A stretch of DNA of 64,000 nt, from NCBI RefSeq assembly GCF_964204645.1, contig NC_134028.1:13381263-13445262 (forward strand), given 5' to 3'. The number at the start of each line of letters is the position of its first letter. The stretch's first letter is position 1. The notes below the pieces were generated by a model. It was not told the origin of the DNA. It did not search any database and was given only the letters and a program-made list of their open reading frames with translations. Both the position numbers and the translations under genes were made by a program. The DNA comes from Tubulanus polymorphus (taxonomy: Eukaryota; Nemertea; Palaeonemertea; Tubulaniformes; Tubulanidae). Of the stretch, positions 43,801 to 55,661 are shown piece by piece.

Positions 43801-45079
43801 CTCCCCTTCGAAAAACCTAAACAACCAATGTACGCTTGGTCTAAGTTTGCCAATGCACTATTGTTACCTTTTCTAGCTATTTGCACCTAGCTGTTTGTCG
43901 CAAATAGATTGCATCCTCTATTACATGAGTAAAGGATAAAGCTCTGGGACCTGTTTCTCAAAAGATAGTTTAAATTAACCATCACCCAACATGATACATG
44001 ACTAAATACACTGAAAAAGATCAACTATGTACACATTTCAAATTTCAAACCATGTTTTATCATTAGAAAATTACGACACAACGTTCGATCTCTCACTAGA
44101 GATAATCTTTTTGAATTTGTACACTGAGTTTTCGTATCGTATTATCGTATTTTCAATTCTCTGCTTTTGAGTCAACAAGTACAAAGTTATTTTAGCAATG
44201 AAAATTTAATTGTCATTATAAATGTTAACTATCCACTGGTAAACTTACTAACTTTTGGCAACTGACCTTAGATCGTGGAATGGTCTCAGGTGGCCTGCTG
44301 ATCCACTCTTTATTTATACTACTAAAGAAATATACAGTTTAAGACGTAATAAGTATATGAACATATTATTTATCTTTATATCGCGATAATTCGTGTACGT
44401 ATGATTGAAAAACGATATTCTATCGAATCTCATGGTACTTATGATTATTGTGTATATAATCAATAATTAGCAACCCTCCACGGATACGAAGCAGCCTAAG
44501 TTTACATCCTACCAAAATTATCCTCGAAACTATCAGCATTATTTCAAGGGTCGGTCTTAGAAAATATATGAAGGACGTGTTCACAGGTTAACGAGGCCAA
44601 AAATCTTCCCCAAAATTTCAAATTTTTACAAGCAAAGATAATATACTTCATGCTTTTGGTGCAGAAAAAAATACATGTCCACAAAATGCAAATTGTGTTT
44701 TCAAAGTAAACAATTGAATGTGGAATTGTTTCGAATTCAAGGTTTTCCCATTAACACTCGGGTATTTTTCATTAAGATAAGTCAAACTATTGTTGTGATG
44801 GCCAGTTGAATACTTCATCATTGAAAGATATGTTATACTTAATGCATCTTTTCTTAGGCCTTACAGCTTTCTCTGTTGGTTAGCGTTGTGATCACTCAAA
44901 ATTAACCATAAGTTTGAATTCTCACTGATCTACTACATCTCTATAACAAAAATATATTTCATATCAGGCAATTAGCTTTGATCTGTGTTCAGTGGACAGC
45001 AGCTACGAAACATTTAAAACTACTACATTATCATTCCATCTATTCATGTATATATAATATGATATGATATCTTCTTTAT
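40876..45079. other. No gene recognised; host DNA
   Basis: 40876-40970 continues the host repeat broken by the Gypsy element (aaactagaaaggattcgcca). The rest, over 4 kb, has no long frame, clear splice-framed exon, tRNA or tandem array by eye. Short frames (for example 43589-43786) look random. Confidence 0.45.
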
Positions 45080-47290
45080 TCAGTTTAAAAGTCTTGATCG
45101 TAAAAGTTTGACAAGTCTCGCATGTTGGTACCGATACGCACGTTCACGCGAGTGAAATGTGCACGTTACAGGCTCAAATGCGCACGTTACAATTACAAAT
45201 GGAAACGTTGTTCGTTCAAAACCCTACGAAAAAACCTTATGCATTTTAGCGGAATTTCAATGTTAGCTCGCTACCTACAACAAAAATCGGACAAGACTTT
45301 TTCAAGCGACAAATTTAAATGTAAGAGCTAGTAGTACTAACGAAGGATTCACTAAACATATAAATTACTTATGGGGGTTCTGGTTAGCACTGGTAACTGG
45401 TCTGTACTGGTCAAGCATTGGTCAGTTAAACAATTTTTAGATTAATGCCCACATCATATCTAGTTATTTGACACCAAACAACTTAATTGTTTGCAAACAA
45501 ATAATTTACTATATGGTCAGTACTGGTCATGCATTGGTCAGTTAAAAGACCATGGTCCACGCCACATTTGATACCAAACATGATTGGATTGTGTCGTTTC
45601 GAAAATTTATCTGTTGGGCAATTTGTGGTCAGCCCTGGTTCGTTAGGTTCTTATTTTGCGGGCATTTTATCTCGAACCACCGAAAGACCGAATCACTAAT
45701 TAATTCACCAGATCGTTAATTGCTGAAAATGAAGATTAGTGTTTAACTAATAGTCCTTGTCTGAACAAAATGTCTCTAGTATGGGTCCAATGGAATCATG
45801 TCCTTAACTGTACACCGTACTGTATCTTTGTACTGTATCTTTTTATGTTCACTACTACCGTAATTGACTATGATGTTTTCAAGTGGTCTTAAGTACCGCT
45901 AATAGCCGAAAGTCTTTGATTTATGTGAAATTTACATACAGCGCCACCCGTTGATAGTAAAACTAACCCGAGCAATACGGGTGTTAAATAGATACGCTAG
46001 CAAACCGGCATTCTCATAATGAGTCTAGAGAGGCCAATGAACTCCGGTTTGCTGAACTACCCCTCTTGCGGAGATGCGGTATGATGTTTGATCTGACAGT
46101 TTCAAGTGGTTAATGATTTAGTGGTTCTGACCAATTGAGATATCCCCGAGTCTGAACACTTGACTTCGAATTTCTGAAATTTTTCAAGTCATGTTTGTTT
46201 TCAAACTACTAGAGGAATCATTGCAAATTCATAAACTGACCATCACTGACCAATTCAAACTTCTCGAATATAAGAACGATATACCGGTACCGCATTTGGT
46301 GTGAAACTAGAAAGGATTCGCCATTAAAATTCATAAATTGACCATCCATTATGAGAATGCCGGTTTGCTAGCTTATCTATTTAACACCCGTATTGCTCGG
46401 GTTAGTTTTACTATCAACGGGTGGCGCTGTATGTAAATTTCACATAAATCAACGATTTTCGGCTATTAGCGGTACTTAAGACCACTTGAAAACATCATAG
46501 TCAATTACGGTAGTAGTGAACATAAAAAGATACAGTACAAAGATACAGTACGGTGTACAGTTAAGGACATGATTCCATAGCGCCCATACCAGAGACATTT
46601 TGTTCAGACAAGGACTATTAGTTAAACACTAATCTTCATTATCAGCAATAAACGATCTGGTGAATTAATTAGTGATTCGGTCTTTCGGTGGTTCGAGATA
46701 AAATGCCCGCAAAATAAGAACCTAACGAACCAGGGCTGACCACAAATTGCCCAACAGATAAATTTTCGAAACGACACAATCCAATCATGTTTGGTATCAA
46801 ATGTGGCGTGGACCATGGTCTTTTAACTGACCAATGCATGACCAGTACTGACCATAGAGTAAATTATTTTTTTGCAAACAATTAAGTTGTTTGGTGTCAA
46901 ATAACTAGATATGATGTGGGCATTAATCTAAAAATTGTTGAACTGACCAATGCTTGACCAGTACAGACCAGTTACCAGTGCTAACCAGAACCCCCATAAG
47001 TAATTTATATGTTTAGTGAATCCTTCGTTAGTACTACTAGCTCTTACATTTAAATGTGTCGCTTGAAAAAGTCTTGTCCGATTTTTGTTGTAGGTAGCGA
47101 GCTAACTTTGAAATTCCGCTAAAATGCATACGATTTTTACGTAGGGTTTTGAACGAACAACGTTTCCATTTGTAATTGTAACGTGCGCATTTGAGCCTGT
47201 AACGTGCACATTTCACTCGCGTGAACGTGCATATCGGTACCAACATGCGAGACTTGTCAAACTTTTACGATCAAGACTTTTAAACTGAAC
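45080..47290. repeat. 2.2-kb palindrome: ~940-bp inverted arms around a 330-bp loop
   Basis: 45080-46022 is matched inverted by 46350-47290, very similar throughout with scattered substitutions. The loop holds a copy of the host repeat also seen at 15535-16200. Arms contain no convincing gene; the matching 69-codon frames are chance frames seen twice. E2 begins at the outer edge of the right arm. Confidence 0.85.
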
Positions 47291-47482
47291 AGTAATAGGG
47301 GTAATGGGCTTTCAGATCAAAGGTCGAACGGTCGAGCTCATTAAAAAACAAATAATAATAATATTCAACTGAAATACACACGGTTATGAAAATATATTAT
47401 AGTTTTAAATTACTTTTAATATTTGTTATTAATGAACTCGACCATTCAACCTTTAACCCGAAAGCCCATTACCCCTATTACT
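47291..47482. repeat. E2 left terminus: foldback palindrome
   Basis: The first ~50 bases recur inverted at about 47430-47482 (ending cccctattact). The centre is AT-rich and unlike E1's centre, so the terminal motif is conserved while the middle is not. Confidence 0.85.
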
Positions 47483-47562
47483 CTTAAAATAATCATATAA
47501 ATGAATAACATTTAAATCATTGAACTTCTAAAATCAATTTTAATAAAAATTTTATTATTAAA

Positions 47563-50500
47563 ATGGAAGCAAATAAGTACTACTGTCCAACATGTAAAAT
47601 CAATATAGATAAATCCCAAAAAGCAAGACATAATCAAACTAAAACACATTTAGAGAATAAATTGAAACTAGAATATAAAGATGATATATTAGAAACTAAA
47701 TTAGATGAATTAAAGAATGAAAAAGAAACATACAAATGTGATACATGTAATCAATCATTTAGTGATAAAAGATATTATAAAGAACATTTAAAATCTATAA
47801 GTCATATTAGAAATAAGAATAATGATATTTTAGGTGAAGATTATTTTGATAAAGATAATGATAAGAAACAGAAGACAATTGAAAGCATAAAAAATAAATT
47901 AAACAATAAAAGACCATACATGGAAGATGTAAGAAAATATATTATTTCATTAGATAATAAAAAAGATATTGAGATAACCGAAGCATTTAAAAGTGATATT
48001 GGTCCAGCAGCTATCGAGTTTAAATTTCATAAAGGAAAAACATTAGAAGAAAATAAAAAACATTTAGAAAATATGAAAGAAATAATAAAAATAATTACAG
48101 ATGTTGAATATCCTAAAATTAGTATATCTTCTAAAGTTAAATTCATAAAATCTGAAGATAAACCAATATATAATATAAATTCTCATTCACAACATATTAT
48201 TTCAAAACAACATATAGATGATAAATTAGATAAATGTTATAATGAAGTAAAAACTAAAATAGAAGAAAAATATTTTGAAGGATCTGGTTTAATATTTGAT
48301 GAGATAATATTTATGACTTTACATGTTTATAACACAAAATATAATAAATTAACTAAATCAAAACCAATTGATGAAAATAATTTATCATATTATAAAGATG
48401 ATAGTATAAATGGAACAAGTTATATTAAACTACCATTTAAAACTAATGCTGTAATAAATGCACAAAATTTTGATGATAAATGTTTTCTATGGACTATAAT
48501 AAGTTGTTTACATCCTGCAACTTATAATATTTGTAGATTAACTCATTATAAACCATTTGAAAATAATTATAAGGTAAGTATCCTGTTAGAATTAAAAACA
48601 TCCCAAAAATAGAAAGAGATAATAATATAAAGATAAATGTATTTGATTTAATCAAATTACCGAATACAAAAGGTAACAATATAAAACATTATACATTAGA
48701 ACCTTTATACCTATCAAAAGATTATGATTCAAACGATGTTACAGATATACTATATTATGAGAATCATTATATGTGGATTAAACAAATCGATTTATTTTTC
48801 AAATCAGAAAATGATCACCATAAAATATATCTTTGTAGAAAATGTTTACATAGATTCAGTAATGAAAGTACATTATTAAATCATAAACAATTATGTGAAA
48901 ATCATGATTATTGTAAATTAGTTTTACCAAATGAAAAGGATAAAATATTAGAATTAAAAAAATATGATTACAAAAATAAAGTACCATTTGTTATATATGG
49001 AGATTTTGAATCATTAAATAAAGAACTAACTGATCAAGATAGAAAAGAAATACATTATAAAAGAAAGAAATTAAATTCTAATGAAAATGATTTTTCAGAT
49101 GAACCACCAAAAACAAATACTATTAAAAAGATTCATCAATCAGCTGCTGCTTTCGGGTTATATATTAAATCTGATTATCCAGAACTAATTAAAAGTGAAT
49201 ATTATGATTATAGAAATGAAAATGTTATCAATCATTTTTGTGACTTATTAATTGAATATGAAATAAGATTTAGTAAATTATTGAATACAAATATAGAAAT
49301 TATAATGACAGAAGAAGATAAAGAAGAATTTGTGTTTTCAGGTAAATGTTATTATTGTGAAAAGATATTTAATTATAGAGATAAAAAAGTAAGAGACCAT
49401 GATCATTTGAACGGAAAGTTTAGAGGCGCTGCACATGAGAATTGTAACTTACAAGCTAAGAAAATTAACTTTGTACCAGTTATATTTCATAATCTATCTG
49501 GATATGATGCACATTTATTTATCAAACAGTTATGCTATGAAATAGAAGAAATCAATAATGAAATAGAAATATTAAATTCAAATAGATCAAAAGATAAAAT
49601 ACCAACTTATAAATTTAGAATGTTAGCTAAAACATCTGAGAATTATATATCATTCCAATTTGGTTGCCTAAGATTTATAGATTCATATAGATTTTTAAAT
49701 AGTTCATTAGATAACTTATCAAAATCATTAGTTGATGATGAATTGAAAATATTAAAACAACACTATCCAAATAATGATGATTTTCAATTAATGAGATATA
49801 AAGGAGCAATTCCATATTCTTTCTATAACAATCATAATGATTTTAACATAACTGAATTATTAAAAGAACAATTCTATGATGAATTAAAAAATGAATATGT
49901 TAAAGATGAAGTCTATAATAGAACATTGAATATTTGGAATCATTTCAAAATAGAAAATCATGGGCAATTAGTAGATTTATATTTAAAATCAGATGTATTA
50001 TTATTAACCGATATATTCGAAAGGTTTAGAGATGTAAACCTAAAATATTTTAACATTGATCCTTGTCATTGTTATTCATCACCAGGATTAACATGGGATT
50101 GTGGATTAAAATTTACAAATATAAAAATGGATTTGTTAACAAATATAGATCAATTACTATTATTTGAAAAATCTATAAGAGGAGGAGTTTCAGGTGTATT
50201 AGGTGATAGATATTTCAATGTAAATGATAACCCTGGATATAAGTTATTATATATAGATGCAAATAATTTGTATGGTTGGGCAATGATGGAACCACAATCT
50301 TATGGAGTATTTGAAATAAGTGAAGTTTTACAGAATGAAAATAATGATAAATTTGATTGGAAGAAAAGAATCCTAGATATTACAGATGATTCAGATACTG
50401 GTTACTTCTTTGTTGTAGACTTGGAATATCCTGAACATATTAAATTTAAATCTAGAAATCTAGCATACTGTCCCGAACATAAAACTGTAACTCATGAAGA

Positions 50501-51590
50501 ATTATCAAATTATCAAAAAAGAATTAAACCCGAAAATCATATTCATACAGAAAAGTTAATGGTAACTCAAGAAGATAAATATAATTATGTAGTACATTAT
50601 AGAATGTTAAAGTTTTATTTGAATCAAGGAATGGTTCTAAAAAAAGTACATAGATATATTTCATTTAGTCAATCTAAGTGGTTGGAAAAATATATAGATT
50701 TTAACACCAAACAGAGAACTAAAGCTAAAACTGATTTCGAAAAAGATTTCTTCAAGTTAATGAATAATGCATTCTATGGTAAGACTTGTGAAAATATTAG
50801 AAATAGAAATGATATTGAGTTAGTCAGTAATGGTAAAAGAATTAGACATTTACAAACATATCCTAAGTTCATTGGTAACAGAATATTCGATGAAAATTTA
50901 GCCGCAGTTAAGATGAGAAGAACATCAATGAAATTTAATAAACCAATCTATGTTGGCGCTTCAGTTTTAGAATTATCAAAATTACTAATGTATGAATTCT
51001 ATTATAATGTATTACAACCACTTTTTTGAGAAAAACATATAGAAATATTATATTTTGATACAGTTTCTTACATATTAAAGATAAAAACTGATAACATAAC
51101 TGATGATTTAAAAACATTAAAACATCATTTTGATTTTAGTAACTATCCTAAAAATCATGAATTGTTTAGCAATGATAATAAAAAAGTTCCCGGTAAATTC
51201 AAAGATGAATTAGGCGGTGAAGAAATGATTGAATTCATTGGTATTAGATCTAAAATGTATTCATATAAAACTAAAACTCATGAAGCTAAAAAGTTAAAAG
51301 GAAGAACCAAAAGTGTAGTAGAAAAGAATATTCATTTCAAAGATTACATCAATTGTATATTCAATGAAGAAGTTAGAAAACATAAGATGAGATGTTTAAG
51401 ATCTGAAGATCATGAAATGTTTATTGAAGAAATTGAAAAGATAAGTCTAAACCCATTTGATGATAAAAGATATATTTTAGATGATGGAATTCATACAGTT
51501 GCTTATGGTTGTAATTTAGATGAATACTTAAAATTTAAAAGAGAAGAAACAAAAGAGAACGAGATTATGAAAAGAATTCTAACGTGTTAA
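47563..51590 (+). pseudogene. E2 DNA polymerase B, broken and with an altered catalytic motif
   Basis: Same domain order as the E1 polymerase (fingers, ExoI-III, endonuclease VII-like insert, motifs A-C). Breaks: four bases fewer than E1 near 48572, and TGA at 51027-51029 just before motif C. In motif C the second Asp codon of DTDS is GTT at 51063-51065, so a metal-binding carboxylate is lost. The frame then stays open to TAA 51588-51590. It cannot encode an active replicase. Confidence 0.92.
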
Positions 51591-51619
51591 TCAAATTTTA
51601 ATAAAAATATGTTATTAAA
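51591..51619 (+). promoter_or_regulatory. Class A promoter-like motif before E2 small OB-like gene
   Basis: TCAAATTTTAATAAAAATAT leads into gttattaaaATGG, nearly the same as before E2 polymerase (47533-47562). The likeness explains how recombination could join the terminus to this gene, as in the relic at 4626-4963. Confidence 0.5.
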
Positions 51620-51973
51620 ATGGAGAGTAAACAAGCGCACAGTGAGAACAACAAATTATTTCTAGATAGAATAAAAGATACTACAAATGTAAAATCTGTA
51701 GATTATAAATTCAAAAAGTTAACAGAATTAACAATCCATAAGAAATATCTAATTACAAATATTGATACAGTTACTATTAACTATGGAGATAAATTAGTTA
51801 TACACTTAGAATATGAAGGATTAAAAGGAAATACATATAAATTCAGAACATATTTACCGGATAGATTTCATAGATTATCAAGTGAAGATCTAGAAGAATT
51901 ATGTTCTGGTGATTTCTATTTCATATACAAAGGTAAGAATGAAAAAGGGCACCATGAAATAGATTTCGAATGA
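51620..51973 (+). CDS. E2 small OB-like protein
   Basis: 117 codons, intact, near identical to E1 23677-24018, with four additional residues after position 9. The same possible single-strand DNA-binding role is inferred from strand pattern and place beside the replicase. Confidence 0.6.
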   Translation: MESKQAHSENNKLFLDRIKDTTNVKSVDYKFKKLTELTIHKKYLITNIDTVTINYGDKLVIHLEYEGLKGNTYKFRTYLPDRFHRLSSEDLEELCSGDFYFIYKGKNEKGHHEIDFE

Positions 51974-51990
51974 GAAAATATGTAAAATAA

Positions 51991-52750
51991 ATCGTAGAAT
52001 TAAAAGAATACAGAATATTTGTTGATTCTAGAAGGCTTACAAATTATAAATCTCATAATTTACTAGTACAATTAGATAGAGAATTTAAGAATTGTGTAGA
52101 TTTAAAATTAGTTAATATAAGTTTATGTAATTCTTTTTACAATATATCGAATAAAACTATTGAACATAGAGCTTTTTTAATTTTTAATAAAAATAAAAAT
52201 GAATGGGCCTATATATATATTTAAAACCGGGGTTATATAATTTAGATCCATTGGCACAAGAAATTAATAGAAAAGCCTGGCACATGTCAGGTAATAATTC
52301 CGGGTTTAATATTAGATTTTTAAAAAGTGAGAGTACTGACAAAATAAAGATAAGGTTGTCTGATAGTGAAAAACATGCATTTATGGTAAAAAAACCTATA
52401 GCTAAACTGTTAGGAATTCCTCCAGATAAATCTTTTACAAATATTGATGCTACACCAAACTTAATACCTTTTACACACTTTTATATTTATTGCAATTTAA
52501 TCGATCCTACAAAAACATTCGAAGGAACTAAAGATATAACTTGTAATTCTGGTTTACTAAACATTTTACCATTGAAGAATGTTAAAGAATTTGGAACGCA
52601 AATAAATTATAATTTAACAGAATGTGATTTCAAACCATGCATTCCTCGTTTTAATAATTTTAGATTAGAATTAGAAATCACAATGGATACTTAATTGATT
52701 TAAATAATTTCCCCGTAATTTATGAATTAGTTGTAAGATGTAGAGAGTAA
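51991..52750 (+). pseudogene. E2 penton/minor capsid-like protein, start lost and frameshifted
   Basis: The codon at the E1 start position is ATC here (TAAATC). A frame change lies in an AT run near 52215 and another near 52675. The centre (about residues 65-150) differs strongly from E1, while KPGLYNL, IPFTHFYIYCNLI and the C-terminal part match closely. Confidence 0.5.
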
Positions 52751-52767
52751 TTTTTTTCACTATATAA

Positions 52768-53109
52768 ATGAATATAACTGTTGGACCGAGTATATGTTTT
52801 GGGTTTGATTTTAAACATGGTAAAGAAATGAGAATTAAACTAAATGATGTAATTACTGATATAAAAAGTAAATCATTTAACTATACAACAATGATTAATA
52901 AAGAAAATTATAATATATAAAAAGTAATTGATTTAATTAAATCACCTTTAGAATATTATGAATTAAATGAAGATGGAATTATTGATGATATTAAAAACAT
53001 ATTAACCAAAATATATGATAATCATAAAAGTTGTAATGAAATAAATGTTGAATTAATCATAAATAAGTTAACTAAATATTTTGATGATAGTTATTTTTTT
53101 GATAATTAA
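52768..53109 (+). pseudogene. E2 counterpart of the 115-aa protein, nonsense
   Basis: Start in tataTAAATGAA. Opens NITVGPSICFGFDF as in E1. TAA at 52918-52920 interrupts it. The middle is shorter and more divergent than the ends. Confidence 0.6.
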
Positions 53110-53331
53110 ATGAGTGATAATAAGTGGATAATAACTGGATTATATAATGGAGCATTACTATCAGTTGGAACTGTTGGTTATTCAATGGTATTAAAAAAAG
53201 TATTCAAAATGGGAAGTGTTAATGTTGATAGATTTGATATAAATGATATTTTAAAATTAACGTTAGCAGTTACTTTATCTAATTTAACTATTGATTATTT
53301 AGAAAAACAAAAATATATTCCTCCCATATAA
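53110..53331 (+). CDS. E2 73-aa membrane protein
   Basis: Intact two-pass small membrane protein, almost the same as E1 25154-25375. Here the stop of the preceding gene is TAA directly before ATG. Confidence 0.65.
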   Translation: MSDNKWIITGLYNGALLSVGTVGYSMVLKKVFKMGSVNVDRFDINDILKLTLAVTLSNLTIDYLEKQKYIPPI

Positions 53332-53355
53332 ATGCGTAATTATTTTACTAAATAA

Positions 53356-53778
53356 ATGGCTTCTGCAATTATAACTATTATAGGATCGGCAATTGTTAAC
53401 GCTTTAGCATTTACTGGTGGCGGTTATTTATTTAAGCATATTGATAAAAATAGTTCATTAGGAGAACAAGGAAGACATAACTTAGCATTAGAGAAATACA
53501 ATAAAGCTGCAGAAGAATATAGAGAAAAGAGACAAAACTATATGGATTACATCAATAAAGAATTATATGATCAGAAGATTTCACATAGAGATTTTCAATC
53601 AGTTGATGATGCAATGAGTTTATATAACGCGGTAACCAATAAAGAAAAATTACATCTATACAAACCTAAATTATCAGATTATTATACCCCGAGTAAAGAA
53701 CAACAGAAATATGAAATAGTATGGATTTTAGGTGGAACAGTTATTGTTATATTTGTTGCTTATAAGTTTACTAATTAA
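53356..53778 (+). CDS. E2 140-aa membrane-anchored protein, intact
   Basis: N-terminal hydrophobic segment, charged helical body (residues 40-75), then KLSDYYTPSKEQQKYE and a C-terminal membrane segment. This copy shows the full length of the gene that is frameshifted in E1. Start aaaTAAATGG. Confidence 0.65.
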   Translation: MASAIITIIGSAIVNALAFTGGGYLFKHIDKNSSLGEQGRHNLALEKYNKAAEEYREKRQNYMDYINKELYDQKISHRDFQSVDDAMSLYNAVTNKEKLHLYKPKLSDYYTPSKEQQKYEIVWILGGTVIVIFVAYKFTN

Positions 53779-53798
53779 TTATTTTTTTTGTTAAATAA

Positions 53799-54240
53799 AT
53801 GGAAGTTAAAGTTGATAATATTGATATTATTCCTCATGATATAGATAAAACTAAATTAAAAATATATTTAGAAAAACAAATATTAGAATTTGAAAGTGAT
53901 TTAAAAGTTAAAAAGAAAAAATATTTAAAATCTAAAATTATATATTATTTGATTATAAGTGGTTCGGTTACAATTAGTTCTGTAATAACATTTTTAGCAA
54001 TATTCAGCCCATTAACACCTTTAGCTATATCAATTGGTGTGTTAGGATTAAGTTCAAGTGTTTTAACCGGTATAAGTTCAAAATTAAATATAAAAAGTAA
54101 TAAAGAAAAAATTAAAACTAATATAAAAGAAATTAATAAATTAAAGAACACACTAGATTATATCTTATGATATAAGTTTAAATGGTCATATAACAGTTGA
54201 AGAACAAGATAAATTATTAAAAGAATTAATAAATTATTAA
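53799..54240 (+). pseudogene. E2 two-pass membrane protein, 7-base insertion
   Basis: Matches E1 25841-26275. An extra tcttatg-like stretch near 54163-54170 introduces a frame change after about 122 codons; the remaining codons to 54240 are preserved in another frame. Confidence 0.6.
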
Positions 54241-54256
54241 TTTTTTAATTATATAA

Positions 54257-55645
54257 ATGGCAGATAGTTTTCCAAAAGCTTTCCAATATAATAAATCAAT
54301 TAAATATAATATTCCAGCAATAGATTTTAATAAAGATATAACATATAGAAATCAAGTTTTAGATTCATTAACTAATTTAGAAATTTATGTTACTGAAACT
54401 AATAATTTTAATGCAAAGATGGAAAATATATTTCATATATATTTAATTAATTTTAAAAAATTGAAAGATGAAAAACAATGGTTATTAAAATCTAATATGA
54501 AGTATTGGCAGAACCAATTAAATTTTGCTGTTTATTTTGCAACAACAGGTTGTGGAATTAGTTGGAATGATCATTTGAATAATTCTAAATATAAACTAAT
54601 TCAAAGTTTATTTAGATTTCATACATACTTTCAAATCAGAATAATATTAAATGAATTAGAGTGCGCTTTACCAGGATCAAGATATTTTAAAGAATTAGAT
54701 AATAATATTAATTTATCAAAGTTTTATAAAATTTGTAATGAATTTAATATAGATATAAATAATTCTGATTTTAGAATAAAAATTGGAACAATAAGATCAC
54801 TTCCTTGCCCTAAAAAGATTGCAGAATATTGCGCACTTCCCATACCATCTAATAGTTTTTATAATATCTATAATAATAAATTAGGTTATGGTAAAATAGA
54901 AACTAAGGATTTAGAAACATTAAATTTCAATAAATTACCGAAATTTTATGATCATTTAAAACAAGAAAACAATAATGGTTGGGTTTATTTTATTTTAGAA
55001 AATAGTGAAGGTTTTACTAAATCAGGTATACAAAGAATAAATCAAGCTATTAGAACTTATTTGATATGTATTTTAGGTGCGCAAGTTGAAACAAGATCAC
55101 CGATAATTGGAAATTTGAATACATCATTTGATACACAAAAACAATTTAAAGTTTTATTTGAAGATTCCATACATAATGATAAAAATAGATCGATTCCAGA
55201 AAACATTATAAGATATCAAGATTATTTAGATAAATCTCATGTAAGACTTAATTATTGTATAGGCCCTAATCTATTAATTATTTCTAATGATTTAGTATTA
55301 AAGATGGGAAACATAATTGGTTATAATAATCTAATTGCAACTGCAACAATAAATAATTCATTTGGATTGAATGATATAAATAAAAAGATTATTACTACTC
55401 CAAAATTAATGGAAGGTGAAAAAAATAAAAAACACATTTAATCAACAGAAACTAAAACTAATAATATTAAATTAAATATTGATTCTAAAATAAAAGATTA
55501 CAATACATCAGAAGATATAAAAACTGATAATATTCAACATGATATAATTAAACTAAATAATAATAATAAATCCCATGAAAATACTAAATTAGCTATAACT
55601 TCTATAGGAATTGTAATCGCAGGAATATTATATTTTAAATTTTAA
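54257..55645 (+). pseudogene. E2 ~460-aa conserved Maverick protein, nonsense near C-terminus
   Basis: Open to TAA 55439-55441, where E1 has a Gln codon; the last ~68 codons with the membrane tail follow in the same frame. The block at about 54775-54970 (SLPCPKKIAEYCALPIPSN and on) is absent from E1. As this copy's block is longer and reads as ordinary protein, E1 may carry a replacement or deletion. Confidence 0.6.
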
Positions 55646-55661
55646 TTTTTTTATCATGTAA

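Noticed and set aside
45122-47246. Matching 69-codon frames at 45122-45331 and 47037-47246 that look like a conserved gene pair
   Set aside because: They are the two arms of the palindrome, so likeness is expected; no known domain and no codon-level constraint visible.
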